NCBI RefSeq assembly: GCF_005239225.2
Contig: NC_133287.1
Coordinates: forward strand, 10,149,493 to 10,213,492
Length of the DNA: 64,000 nucleotides
Reading direction: 5' to 3'
Origin: Populus alba
Taxonomy: Eukaryota; Streptophyta; Magnoliopsida; Malpighiales; Salicaceae
Under the pieces are notes generated by a model. That model was given only the letters and a program-made list of their open reading frames with translations, did no database searches and was not told the origin of the DNA. The number at the start of each line of letters is the position of its first letter. The stretch's first letter is position 1. Positions 46,100-57,970 of the stretch are shown piece after piece. The translations under genes were made by a program, and so were the position numbers.

Positions 46100-46690
46100 G
46101 GGGGGGTGGGTCTAGCACAACCCTCTAAGCTGGAATAAACCCAGCGGCACTACTCGGTTACTGGTTCAAACCAGTAACCCAACCGGTTTAATCTTTAGCT
46201 GCAAGCGTCATGCCTCACGCACGCTTGCTACAAATCCTAGGTAATTAAATCACAAAATGAACAGTCTAATGAATTAAAATGAGAGCAGGGAAAGACATAA
46301 GACTTACATGGTTTGCAGAGAATTCACGCGATATTAAAGACACTGGGTGAAGTTCCCATCTTCAAGTTTTCTCCTCTTTCTTGTTCTTTCCTTTTCTCTC
46401 TCTCTCTCTCTCTCATCTCTTCTGTTTCTTTTTCTTTTTTCTCTTCTGGATACTCTCCTTTTCCTTTTTTTCACTGTTCTCTCCCGTTTTTCTCCCCCTG
46501 ATTTCTGTGTTTTTCCTCTCCGTGTTTTTTGCGATTCCCCCGTCCTGGTTCTGTTGATTGCTGTGTATTTATAGGGACCAATCTTCCTCTCCCTCATCCT
46601 AACGTCTCTCCTCCTGATAAGCACGGTTGAGGGAGACGATTCCTGCTAGGACTCAAACATGAAGCTTAATCCTTATCTCATCGGGTTGTG
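45325..46690 (-). mobile_element. Diverged Tat-like gypsy LTR fragment
   Basis: Read on the minus strand it mirrors the solo LTR at 39788-42034. It has a CTATAAATACA box, a purine-rich stretch, a donor-like CCATGTAAGTCTT (complement of 46299-46311), a CCGGTT/GGGTTACTGG block, three diverged CCAGAGTCAGG-type motifs, and near the end CTAGGTGGCGACTCGG (complement of 45377-45392). The outer TG..CA ends seen in the solo LTR are missing on both sides, so it is truncated. It also contains a 29-base T run followed by G (about 46071-46105) and a perfect 13-bp hairpin at 45993-46022. Confidence 0.6.
45993..46022. repeat. Perfect 13-bp inverted repeat with 4-base loop
   Basis: TAAGGGTGTGTTT and AAACACACCCTTA are separated by TGCC. 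It lies inside the LTR fragment, downstream of its promoter. Confidence 0.75.
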
Positions 46691-48020
46691 ATTATCATGA
46701 AGATAAATTTCGTTTTTTCTTGTAATTTTGTTTTACATAATCAAATAGATACAAAAGAAACAAAACATGACTAATTGAATAGAAGGAGCAAGACATAAAA
46801 ATAAATATATCTTTAACATAATTTTGGAGTGAATTCAAATAATTCTAAAACCAAAAAGAAAGAGGGGACATATCTTTGTTATCTTAATTGTCTCTATCTC
46901 TTTTATTAAAAATAGTAATGAAACTTTACTTAATTAGTACATCCAACACAATATTACTACTTCTATACTAAAAAACTTGAAACTTATTAAGAAGCTTCAT
47001 TTTTCATATAAACAATTCAACACCTTGTTTTTTCATTTTCTTTTTTTTTTCAATTTTTTTCCTTTTATATCTCAATTTTGCCCTTATACTTTTTTAATTA
47101 TCAACCAAGTTGCACACCGAGAAGAATGGATCACATTGAAACAATTCTCACTCAGTTTAAATTTAAATCTAAGCTAAGTAAGAAGTCAGCCCAAGAGATT
47201 TTCTACCAATTTCATCATCAAAAGTGTTGTATAAACTAACCAAGTTACCTTTAGACCAGCTAAGTTAACTAGATCATATTATAACAACTCTCACATAATT
47301 TAATTTTGAATTTAGATTAAACAAAAAGCTTTTTTTATGTTAATTTGATATTTTTCTTAATTTTATCTTTACATTTTTTTTTTACTAGTCAGCCTAGATG
47401 CTTTTGAATCAGTCAAGTTGATCTGATTATAACAAAATAATTTATATATAAATTAATTTTAAACTCGAGTCTAATAATAAATTAAATAAAAAAGTTAAAA
47501 TAATTTTATGTAACATGAATAATTGTTTTTAATTATTATTGAGATCATAACACGGAAACTACTTTCCATGTGAGAAACTTGAAAACCCCGCTAAAGCTTA
47601 AGACCTAATACACTACTACGTGTTCCTCACATGTTTCAAACTTCCTTAAAACCATAAAAGATAACACGTGTACATGAAGAATCTTATCTATTAGATGGTG
47701 GACCCAAGATCTTGATTATGACAAGTGTCTTCATTTCCAAGCGAGTATAACAATCTTCCTCTACTTCCAGCAGTACTGTAAACACTAGAATGATTCTTAA
47801 AGCCAAATCAGCCAGCAACCTTATGCACCGCGTAAACAAGTCTTTCGAAATTTTTAAAATTTTAAATTTTAAATTTTTTATTTTAAATTATTGATTTTAA
47901 AAATAAAAAATAAAAAAATATTTTAATAGAAACATTTTCAAAAATAAAAAATATAATTTTTAATATATTTTCAATAAAAAAAACTTTAAAAATAATATTT
48001 ACTGTGTATGTACTCTCACT
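46691..48020. other. AT-rich DNA upstream of the CONSTANS-like gene
   Basis: About 47850-48000 is a member of the near-pure A/T family also seen at 24060, 59215 and 63020. No coding region is recognised between the LTR fragment and the COL promoter. Confidence 0.45.
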
Positions 48021-48226
48021 AACAACTGCGACCTACCTCAAAACTCAGCCAGCCTCAAGATAATGAAATAACTTTTCTTAACCACTACATTGATGCCATG
48101 TGTCACACCCTCGATTCTCTCCTCCCCGCTAGTATATCCTAGAGGTATATCCCTCCCTCCTTGCACCAAATGCTCACTCAAAGCTAGCTCAAAACACAGT
48201 AAATTTGAGAGAGAAAGAAAGGCAAG

Positions 48227-49918
48227 ATGTTGAAGCAAGAGAGTAGTGGTAGCGGAGGTGGTGACAACAGAGCTCGCCTATGTGACACGTGTCGGGCAGC
48301 AGCTTGCACTGTGTACTGCCGGGCTGACTCGGCATATTTGTGTGCCGGGTGTGATGCCCGTGTGCACGCAGCCAATCGTGTGGCATCGCGCCATGAGCGC
48401 GTATGGGTGTGCGAGGCGTGTGAGCGTGCTCCGGCTGCCTTGCTATGCAAGGCAGATGCGGCGTCTCTCTGCACTGCCTGTGATGCAGATATCCATTCTG
48501 CAAACCCACTAGCACGCCGCCACCAGCGTGTCCCAATTCTGCCCATTTCCGGTTGCCTTCACGGTTCCCAAGTAGGGCCTGCAGCCGGTGAGACTGAAGA
48601 CCGGTTCACGATACAAGAGGGAGAAGAGACAATAAGTGAGGAGGAGGAGGAGGAGGAGGATGAAGCTGCTTCATGGCTGTTACTAAATCCTGTGAAGAAC
48701 AGCAAGAACCAGAATAAAAATGGCTTCTTGTTTGGTGGGGAGGTTGATGAGTATTTGGATCTTGTGGAGTACAACTCATGTACTGAAAATCAATGCTCTG
48801 ATCAGTACAATCAGCAACACCACTGTGTTCCGCCAAAGAGTTATGGCGGTGACCGTGTTGTGCCAATTCAGTATGGAGAAGGAAAGGATCATCAACAGCA
48901 ACGGCAGTATCACAATTTTCAGTTGGGATTGGAGTATGAGCCCTCAAAAGCTGCTTACAGCTACAATGGTTCGATCAGTCAAAGTGTAAGCTTTTCTTTG
49001 CTGCTTATAACACCCGGCTGGATTTACTTAAGTCTTGATACTTAACTTATCACAGGATCATCTCTAGAAGAGGTTTGAGCTCTAGTAGGTACTTGTTAAC
49101 ATCCTTGGAGAATGTCGTTAGTCCACAACCTGTTTCAACCAAGTGTTTCCTCAAAATTTCATCTCAGTTTTACAATTACCAGCTTTGTAGATCTGTTAAA
49201 TTACATAAATCCGAACTCTCAAACATGATCATTCCTTTTAAGTTGATCTGCATGATTTCCAATTAATTAATTGATCATGGTGCTTCTGAAATTGTTTCTG
49301 TCTTTGCTGATAATTAGGTTACTAAACTAGCTGAACCAGTTTAATTACCTAGTTGTAAACTAGCTAATCTGCTATATGCCAAGAGCATGAAAGTATCATA
49401 ATCTACCACTCACACTGCTTGTACAAGGGTAAAATTTTATAGGTAACACAAAAATATATATGTTACAGATAGTAGCAAGGCAATTAGTTCCTGAAAACCT
49501 AGCTAGTGAAATTATCTTCTGGTTCCAAACATCTGCTTTCCTGTATTCATTTAATTAGGTATCCATGTCATCCATGGATGTTGGAGTGGTGCCAGAATCA
49601 ACAGTGAGCGAGATCTCAATCTCGCAACATAGAACTCCAAAAGGGACACTCGAACTTTTCTCCGGCACTGCTATCCAGATGCCATCTCAACTTAGTCCAA
49701 TGGATAGGGAGGCAAGAGTCCTGAGATACAGAGAGAAAAAGAAGACAAGGAAGTTTGAGAAGACAATCAGGTATGCCTCAAGGAAGGCCTATGCAGAGAC
49801 CAGACCCCGGATAAAAGGCCGATTTGCAAAGAGAAAAGATGTAGAAGTCGAAGATGACCAAATGTTCTCCTCCACGCTAATGGCGGAAACAGGATATGGC
49901 ATTGTCCCATCATTCTGA
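48227..49918 (+). CDS. COL2: CONSTANS-like B-box/CCT transcription factor (COL1/COL2 type)
   Basis: Exons 48227-48985 and 49559-49918, with one 573-bp GT-AG intron in phase 0, give 372 residues. Two B-box zinc fingers lie at 19-56 ([13 protein letters not shown]..) and 62-99 ([13 protein letters not shown]..), with all Cys/Asp/His ligands present. The middle carries an acidic run, [23 protein letters not shown] and VVPES boxes. The CCT domain is at about 303-345 ([20 protein letters not shown]), and the end GYGIVPSF is typical. N-terminus, box order and single intron match the CO/COL1/COL2 group, closest to COL2 by eye. The CCT binds DNA with NF-Y partners in the nucleus; the family links light and clock signals to flowering or, in poplar, growth timing. 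Whether this is the poplar gene called CO1 or CO2 cannot be settled here. Confidence 0.94.
48638..48662 (+). repeat. GAG trinucleotide run coding polyglutamate in the COL gene
   Basis: An in-frame GAG repeat encodes a short Glu run between the B-boxes and the middle domain. It is prone to length variation. Confidence 0.7.
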
Positions 49919-52690
49919 ATCCAGAGAGAAGGAGGAAGAAGAAGAAAAATCTCCTTAGATGAGGATTGTATTAGTTATTACTAATGATCTGGTACTGATC
50001 ATACTCTTATGTTTCTAAATCTAATTGGTCTTGATCAATGAGATATGATGCCCTTAGTAGTTTCACTAAATGCAGTAAAGCTGCTACTATTTTGTAAATG
50101 CTGCTTCTATATCATCAGTTTACTGAAATTAACTGATAATTGAGCGTGATTTCACCATCATATTTGACGGGGAAAGAAACCAAAAGTTCAAATGGCCAGT
50201 GGAAGTAATGACCGGTCCCATCCAAAACAATTACATAAGGAAATGAATATTTTAATTACATTGTAGATAATAATCCAAAATTTTAAAATTCAAGTTTGAT
50301 ATAATTTTGACTCAAAAGTAACTTTATATCCAAGAATTTAAAAATAGAACTTATATATAGAGATAACTTTATAATCTAAGAATCTTAAATATGCCAATAA
50401 GACCAAAAAGCCAATTAATATTTGATAAATTAATACATGATCTTTATCTTTCTAAAAAAAAATTGTTTTGCCACAAAAAAAATTACATTTAAAAAAACAT
50501 AATATAGTTTCTTTTAACTAACTCTATGGACTTTTTTGGATTGAAAGCTATTAGGTTTAAACTATTAATTAATTAACATAAATTTAATAATAAAATAAAC
50601 TCCTAAACAATATTAATGGACTAAAAGAACTTTAAATTAAAAAATAATTATTCAATAGTAAATAAATAAATAAAATACAATAATAAAAATAAAGCTTGTT
50701 TTGAAGAGCTTTCTGGCTTCCGGAAGGCCATGAATAACTTATCAAAATAAACAAATTCAAAACCATATCCTCTTATACGACAACAGAGAAAAGCAAGAGT
50801 TTATGTAATTTAAGAAATGCAAAAGCAAAGTTTATGTACAAGTTCATAGCGCCTACCAAAACAGAATTTGAGAGATACCCAGAATCCAGATTTGTGGAGA
50901 AAGCGATGAAATGGAATCATTTTCATTTCTTGTTTTAGTGGGGAAAAGATCAAATTAGACCTGTGCTGAAATGGGCCTGTAGTTGACGAGCTTCGTATGA
51001 TTCTCCAATATATGGCTCGTAAGTGGGTTTGGTTCGCGGACTTTCAAGAGTTGAACTTTGAAAAATCGATGACACGTTTTTTTCTTCTCCTTTAGTTCAT
51101 GTTGTTTACTATTGCTAGTTTAGGACTAAATTATTGCAAAAAAAAAAAAAAATCATGAAATTATTTGATATGCTTCTTGCTTTTTGATTATCTGTACTAA
51201 AAGCATATCAATAAAAAATAATTGGTTCAAATAACAATTGACAATGTATAAATAAATTTAATCTAAAACTAACTTAAATTAAAAAAAATCCCCCAAATAG
51301 TTTATGTTTGAAAAGATTCAAAACTATGACCGTTTGTTTTACTAAAATTAATTTCTTGAAAATTATTTTTTTAAATTTTTTATATTTGTTTGCTATTAAA
51401 AAAACTAGTAAATAAAAAATGCTTTTCCAGTTAAAGAAAAATTTAACTTAATTTTCAGAAAAATATTTTCCTGAAAAAATATTAATGATCAATGAACTTG
51501 CGGATCATTTCTGGCTCCTAATAATTTGAAACATTATAAAATTTTTATTTAATAATATATAGTACAAAAGAAATTGTTCCAACCACAAAATATTTATTTG
51601 TAATTATAAAAACATTAATGAAGATTTCTACTCATAATTATTTTCATAGGTTATGGTAATTTTTATTCTTAGAATCAATAATTTATATCAAAGTCAAACC
51701 AACATTAATAATAAACTATATATTTTTTAATTTTTGTTTAAATAAAAAGTCTAGTGATAAAAGAAATCTCATGGTTGGGCCATCTCTTTAAATTTTCATT
51801 AAGAAAAAAAACTTCATTTTTCTTATTTCTTAATTAATAAAATAAAATTTGAAATAATGCTAAGCTTGAAAATAAATATATAAGTGCACACCTCTCCACA
51901 TCTTTTACTACTTTTTGAACAGAAATGCCATTTAGACCTCCAAGACGAAGAAACTGTTTTAAGGTGGTCTCTATACACATTCATATTTTATCTTCGAGTA
52001 TGGAAGAAGTTACAAAACTCTTTTCGATTGAGATAAAGAAAATGGAAAAGTTTTGCTGATTGAATCCATTATTTTACCAAAGAAAATTATACGTGAGAAT
52101 AAAGCACACGTTTAGTGGGCCCATATTGGATAAGCAACGGCCACCACCTTTGGGGCAATTTCACACTGACTCCTCTTCTGCCCTTGAACTTGAATTTCCT
52201 ATCACCAAATTTACAGAAACTTTTCTACAAACCGCAACAAAATTAATTACCATCTTTGTAATTAATATAATTATTAAGATGAAACATCCCTATAAACTAA
52301 ATTCTACCTATGCAACCATTAAAACGATCGAGAAGTAATATTGTTTTTAGAAAAAAAAAAAAAAAAGTAAAATTGAATAAAATAAACATGAATTTTGGAC
52401 ACCCTTAATAAGGTTTATATAACAACAACCCAATGGATATTCTAAAATCATATCCACACTTGCTTTGATAGAGTTGGGCACTTGTTTTTTTTTTTTTTTT
52501 TTGACAAAGAAGGGTGTTTTAGGCTCCCTTGCTTCCAAGAAACTTCCATGTCAATATTCAATGTCCCCCTAAAGTATAAGTAGAGCCCAAGAAAGCATCA
52601 TAATCAGATCACCTTCTTACCTTGCCAAAGCCAATGGCAACGAGGTAACTTCCCAATTCAACTCGCTTTGTTCTCATCACATTCACAAAT
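49919..52690. other. AT-rich intergenic DNA, no gene seen
   Basis: Follows the COL 3' UTR. There is an A-run at about 51138-51151 and a T-run at about 52483-52500, with generally low complexity between them. The open frame at 52060-52338 has no recognisable domain. Confidence 0.5.
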
Positions 52691-52695
52691 GGTGC

Positions 52696-52757
52696 TATAA
52701 ATTCAGAACATTCCCAACTTCATCATCTTGCAATAACAAAATAAAGAGAAAGAAATA

Positions 52758-52806
<49 letters not shown>
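52696..52806 (+). promoter_or_regulatory. TATA box and GA-repeat leader of the first GDU gene
   Basis: TATAAAT is at 52696-52702. A (GA)n run at 52761-52806 lies in the presumed 5' UTR. The second GDU gene has the same arrangement: TATAAATA at 61919-61926 and a GA-rich stretch at 61981-62006. Confidence 0.65.
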
Positions 52807-52808
<2 letters not shown>

Positions 52809-52849
52809 TTGAGGGGGAGAAATAAAAGAAATTCTTGGGAGAGAAATCA

Positions 52850-53170
52850 ATGAGGCCTGCAAGCAACTCTACTACACCTGCTGTACATGCAGGATATCAA
52901 GATAGGAATTCTCCAATCCCTTACCTCTTTGCTAGTCTAGCTTTAATGTTAGCACTCATTGCTGTGTCATTGATAATTCTAGCTTGGTCTTATAGAAAAT
53001 CATCTTCGAATTCGTCTAGTGATCCTGAGGCTCAAGAGAAATCTGTTAAACAAGCTGAGATGAGAGCAGAAATGGAGCCGAAGATTGTTGTCATCATGGC
53101 TGGTGATGATAACCCTACTTATTTGGCCGAGCCAGTTTCTTGCAATAGCCAAAGTGATGAACAAGTTTAA
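52850..53170 (+). CDS. GDU: GLUTAMINE DUMPER family membrane protein, copy 1
   Basis: Intronless, 106 residues. I start at the ATG giving MRPASN; the upstream in-frame codons lack an ATG, and the paralogue starts MRPSTS. One membrane helix (about 25-46, PYLFASLALMLALIAVSLII) is followed by a Ser-rich segment and the family's signature VIMAGDDNPTYLAEP at 81-95. GDU proteins are plant-specific single-pass proteins that raise amino-acid export. The VIMAG motif is needed for this and for binding the ubiquitin ligase LOG2. The motif is intact here. The gene lies about 8.8 kb from a same-strand paralogue of equal length. The exact Arabidopsis counterpart among GDU1-7 is not decided. Confidence 0.93.
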   Translation: MRPASNSTTPAVHAGYQDRNSPIPYLFASLALMLALIAVSLIILAWSYRKSSSNSSSDPEAQEKSVKQAEMRAEMEPKIVVIMAGDDNPTYLAEPVSCNSQSDEQV

Positions 53171-54085
53171 GATCTTGATCTTTGTTTTAGTATTTTATAG
53201 CTTAGCCCTTTTTTTACGAGGGAATCAACATGTAAATTGATTTGAGTGGTGTAAAGGATGTTAATTTATTTAGATTTTTCTTTGTTAAAGAAAAATTAAG
53301 TATTAAATTTCTTGGATGTGATCTTTCTTTCTTTCATTCTTAATTAGTTTTATTTTTAATGATAATTTCAAATGCAATCTCTCTGTTTTTTTTCCCTTGC
53401 TGATCCATATATTCTCTAGCCAAAAGGATACGTTTTGTTTTTTCTAGGTTTAGTGTGATGACGGTATGATTATGCTGCACGTTCAAACCTAAGCAAGCTA
53501 AAGGTGCCTTTCGGAAAGAGCTTCAAAGGCAACGCAAATGATATTCCAAGAGCTACCTATTTCCAAAGGGATCATTCCTTTTATATATCTCTTTTTCCCC
53601 CTTTTTTTACTCTCTTATTGTTTTGCATGTGGGAATTTGAGGAAAGTGTGAACTAAGTAGAGGACAATATTGAAACAGCGCAAACGTTATAAGGCTTTTA
53701 AGACATGAAATTAAATTATATTTTTGTCCCTAATGAAAAAAAATCCGTGACAAAAAAACTAGATCATATTTAAAAAAAAAAAAATCATGCGTGGTTACTA
53801 TTACTATAGAAATGGGATACTGAAGATTGCCATCAATAGTCTCTTGCAAAATTGAAGCCAGTACATATGATATCTGGAGTCTAGAGTGGTGAGATAGATC
53901 AAATGAACAAGTCAATCAGCACAAGTCTATTTGTGTTGAAAAACGCAAATGCAGAGAGTTAATTATCTTAAGTGCTAATTAACGATGGACTAGACATTGA
54001 AGAATATGGCCATCACTGTCGGATGACACAAAATATCATGTGTTTAGTTCTTAATTAATCATCATATTAAAGCCCAAAGAAACAC

Positions 54086-54136
<51 letters not shown>

Positions 54137-54808
54137 TTCCATGAAACAACAATATGTTGTAATGAGGGCCTCATGCAAGGAGTGGTCAGTCGTCAATGGT
54201 CAAAGTATAATAGAAAAACTGAAAGTGGGTATTGTAGAAACATCGAAGCACAGAAATTTAGAAGCTGACTGACTTTTAGTCATGCACTGGTCTTCAAATG
54301 TTATCTGAAATAGTCACCAATAGTGGGTCCTTGGTAACAACATTTTCTAGTGTCATTTTGCCAACTATCTTTGACAAAAAGGAAGAAAGAACTGATATTT
54401 ATCTTCCTACTTGCCTCATTGAGTCAGTAAACGTGGCCACTCGAAAATGTTTTTTTTTTTTTGGTAGACAGAGAAATTAATGAAAAGGTTAATTAGTGTG
54501 GAATAAGACACAAGAGTAAGTAAAAAAGATGTGGTTTGTAGCTGAAATCTGGCAAATAAGTCTAACGGGTCAGGGAAGTGCATTTCCACATCAATTACGA
54601 TAGCAATTCCCATTATCTAGGTTTTGTATCTTTTAAAATCTATCCAACAACTCTTGTTGTGAATTAATTTTCTTGTGAAATAAATTATCAATATTGATTA
54701 GAAGTTTTTTTTTTTTCAATTTTTTATAATTTCCAAAAAAAAAAATCAATCTTATCCATATGATTCAATAGGCTTTTTGCCGCACAAATATAAGAAAATG
54801 GTATCAAT
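53171..54808. other. 3' flank of GDU copy 1 and intergenic DNA
   Basis: An (AT)n microsatellite runs from about 54090 to 54133. No gene is recognised. Confidence 0.5.
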
Positions 54809-55565
54809 CATCACTACCAAGAAAACTATGAATACAAATGGAATTATTAATGGGTTTTTTTCGTCGGTATTTTAAGATGATATTTACCAACCGAATTTTA
54901 TCTATTGCTAACTTTATCGCTATTTACCGACATAAAGTTTTCACTACAAGATTTTAGAGTTTTACTGACGAAAATATTCCGTCGATGTGTGATTAGGAGT
55001 TCGTTGTTAAATTATTTACCGACTACATTATTGATGGAATACGTCCGTCGACTTTTCTTTCATCGGTGATTCCATATTCCGTCGCTATATCGGTCGGAAA
55101 AACAAAAAAACCATTTGTCGACGGTTTTATAGATGGAATTTGCATGTAAAAAAAAAATTCCCGCTTGAAATATACTGACAGATTTTATTCCGTCAGTGAT
55201 ATCATGTATGACTGACGGCCAGTTCCCGTCGGTAAATTTGTCGATGAGTGTTTAAAATACCGATCGAATATATCCGTCTGTAAATTCATCGGCACTTGTG
55301 GTAGCTACTATCAAATGCCGACAGATGAATTCCGTCGGTAAAATCCTTTGTAATTGTTTTTTTTTTAATTTGTTTTTTAAAAATTATTTATAATACATAA
55401 TATAAAATGATATAAATCAATGGTAATAAAAACAAATTATGCAAATAAAATTTATATTAAACATCAAAAACAAAAAATCAAAGTTAAATAATATTCATTA
55501 CAAAATGAATGTGTTTCAAAAAAATATTAAATGAAATTTTAAAGGTAAATAATGTTTATTACAAA

Positions 55566-56898
55566 TTAATATAAAGGTGGAGCTGGAGGAGGAAGAGGAG
55601 GCTGGTGGTCATACAGCCAAAAACGATTAGGTGCACATGTTTTACCCTGTGCCATGTTCATGACCATTTCGCGAAGTTGTTCATAGGCCGCTCTTTGTTG
55701 TACAGACTCCGCTCTTTGTTGTGCTTTGAGTTGTGTGTACGTCTCTGATAGGTGGTCGTATTTTTCGGTGAGATGAGCCGTGTGTTGCTGCAAGGCCACA
55801 AACTCCTTAGATTGGGAGTTCAATATTGATTGGGAGATCCCGATGGTTGAAGCACTACGGGTCGATCACAAGTTGTTGTCCGTAATGTTGGAGAGCCTGT
55901 AAACCTGATTTTTATCGGGTCCACCTGACGATCCAACCTCCATCCACAAATCTGGATCAAATTCCGGATGGGTCAAAGGATCGTCTCCGTATCTTTCCCT
56001 CAACCGATTATTATAGGTCTCCTGAAAATAAAAAAAGTAATCATCATATTCAATTCAATAAACATAATAACTTACAAAATAAAATGGTTGAACAAACATA
56101 CCATGAAATGTTGAGCACGACTGTCAACGAACTGTTGCGCCCCCTTTTGGCGGTCTTGACTCCGCACGTACGTCTCCACAAACAGCTCTATCGGGCTCGG
56201 CTTACGTCCAAGAGACGTAGCTTATAATGAAAAAAAAATTATTAACAACAAATTAATTGAACGATATATTTCATTTAAATTAATCTTACCATCCGTTTTG
56301 CATGTACAACAAACGGAACAGAGCTGCCGGTGTGCGTTGTCACCGAGCCATGAATTGGCCGATTCCGGTTGCCAGCACCGGACTGTGAGCGTCCTGTGAA
56401 CCACTCAGACGTTACGTGCTCAAGATAATGCGGCCATATATCTTCCGGGATGTATATCGGTTTGAAATCCCTTCGAACCGCAACATCGTTCCATCCTTGG
56501 AACCCCTTATCCCTTGCTATTTTTTTTTGCCTTTTTTTGGGCTTCGTACCAAAAATCACACAACTTACTTCACACAACCAAAAATTACATTTCGAAACAT
56601 AAATTTTTATCTAAAAAAAAAAGTTGTATTGTTTTCGATGTTACCTAGTTGCCGCGTGATTTTCCCACACCCTCCTCACAACAGTGTTATGTTCACTGTC
56701 CCAGCAGAATCGATCATGTGTAAAAAAAAATTAATTTTAAATAAATATATCATTCAATTAAGAGGCAGCATCGGTTGATAGCTTAGGTGGTGTAGGTACC
56801 TCTTCTTGAGAGGTACCCAAGGAAATATCATCCTCGCTGCTAGACGAACTTGCTGCGACCGGATGTAAACGACCAGCTCTGGTTTTCATTCTGCGCAT
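55566..56898 (-). pseudogene. Ptta/En/Spm Transposase_24-type protein, with introns and a stop
   Basis: Starts near 56898 (MRRMKTRAGRLHP, then a Ser/Glu stretch). The following pieces carry KIARDKGFQGWNDVAVRRDF and WPHYLEHVTSEWFTGRSQ (56275-56577), LGRKPSPIELFVETYVRSQD (about 56103-56222), and RERYGDDPLTHPEFDPDLWM, VGSSGGPDKNQVYRLSN (about 55860-56023), ending in a Gln-rich coiled coil at 55566-55823. This order is typical of the accessory transposase of plant CACTA elements, which binds subterminal repeats. An in-frame TGA follows TDNNL in the last exon and the 5' part is frame-disrupted, so it is probably inactive. Intron borders are approximate. Confidence 0.7.
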
Positions 56899-57049
56899 CT
56901 ACCCAATTTTATACAAATAATTGTATAATTAAATTCAAATGTTAAAATAAATTCGACAGCACCTCCCCTATACTAGATACTACCTAAATCCACAAACCTG
57001 CAAATATTAACAATAGCCACAACCAATTGACCTAATCTATACTAGTTAT

Positions 57050-57720
57050 TCCAACATATTTAATTACTAATCCTAAGGTAAATTCAACATTAACAATTAC
57101 AATTTAAAACATTATTCAATAATTATGCCAATACAACAAGACAAGAAATTCAAAAAAAAAAAAAACTCTAGACTAACAATCAAAATAAATGGAAACAATC
57201 AAACACAAATCATGCAATAATAGAGTAAAATTAATAATTCTTCCAACATATTCAATTAATAATTCTAAGGTAAATTCAACATTAACAATTATAATTTAAC
57301 AAATTATTCAATAATTATGTCAATACAACAAAAAATATATTCAATAAATTAAAAAAATTATAGACTAACAATTAAAATCAATGGAAATAATTAAACACAA
57401 ATCATTCAATAATAGAGTAAAATTAATAATTCTTCCAACATATTCAATTATTAATTCTAAGGTAAATTCAACATTAACAAATTATTCAATAATTATGTGA
57501 ATACAACAATAAAATATATTCAATAAATAAAAAAAATTATAGACTAACAATTAAAATCAATGAAAATAATTAAACACAAATCATGCAATAATAGAGTAAA
57601 ATTACTAATTATTCCAACATATTCAATTACTAATTCTAAGGTAAATTCAACATTAACAACAAATATTCAACAAATTAACTAATAACAATTATGCCAATAC
57701 AACAATAAAAAATATTCAAA
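57050..57720. repeat. ~192-bp tandem repeats inside the CACTA element
   Basis: The word ccaacatatt recurs at 57051, 57243, 57435 and 57614 (spacings 192, 192, 179). Each is followed by ttaattctaaggtaaattca- and attcaataattatg-like sequence and by agactaacaattaaaatcaa. The array separates the Transposase_24 gene from the DUF4216 piece. Confidence 0.8.
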
Positions 57721-57969
57721 AAAAAAAAAAACCTCTTCTAATTTACCATAGTAGTCAACTTCTAACTCACTACTAGTGGATCCCTTAACACAAACACCGT
57801 AATTGTATGTCTTTCTTCCTTGCCAATATTCTTCAGTATGGAAAACATATCCATTGAAAAAATACCCATTGTAACACTTAACTTTTCTTTTAGGCCCGAG
57901 GCTTAGTGAAGACAATGACTTAGGCGCACTTCTTCCCATTTGATAAACCTCGTATGTAATGTACATCAA
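57679..57969 (-). pseudogene. DUF4216 fragment of a TNP2-type CACTA transposase
   Basis: The frame contains KVKCYNGYFFNGYVFHTEEY and GRKTYNYGVCVKGSTSSE followed by VDYYGKLEEV. This matches the DUF4216 pattern (GY.VNG..FHT..R...RKTQNSGV.V.G....YYG.L..I) found downstream of the TNP2 core in plant CACTA elements. The upstream catalytic region is missing. Confidence 0.65.
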
Positions 57970-57970
57970 T

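Larger units (their letters stand above)
54812..57970 (-). mobile_element. Truncated CACTA (En/Spm) transposon
   Basis: A terminus CACTACCAAGAAAAC begins at 54812. It is followed to about 55350 by dense subterminal words CGTCGGTA, TCCGTCG and ACCGACGGA in both directions. Further in, on the minus strand, are a Transposase_24-type gene (55566-56898) and a DUF4216 piece (57679-57969), the usual two proteins of plant CACTA elements. The catalytic TNP2 core is absent and no matching right terminus was found up to the window end, so the element is broken. The right border given is the end of recognisable sequence. Confidence 0.75.

Noticed and set aside
46313..46624. Overlapping frames of 62-96 codons on both strands
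   Set aside because: These come from CT/GA-rich LTR sequence including a TC microsatellite; open frames are expected there by composition.
48184..48546. Long minus-strand frames across the first COL exon
   Set aside because: They are shadows of the GC-richer B-box coding sequence on the other strand.
52835..52849. Upstream extension of GDU copy 1 (a non-ATG start giving MGEKS)
   Set aside because: The first codon there is TTG; the ATG at 52850 gives MRPASN, matching the paralogue's MRPSTS.
53560..53590. Possible miR393-like sequence (TCCAAAGGGATC)
   Set aside because: Only about the first 12 bases agree with mature miR393 and I see no complementary arm nearby that would form a hairpin.
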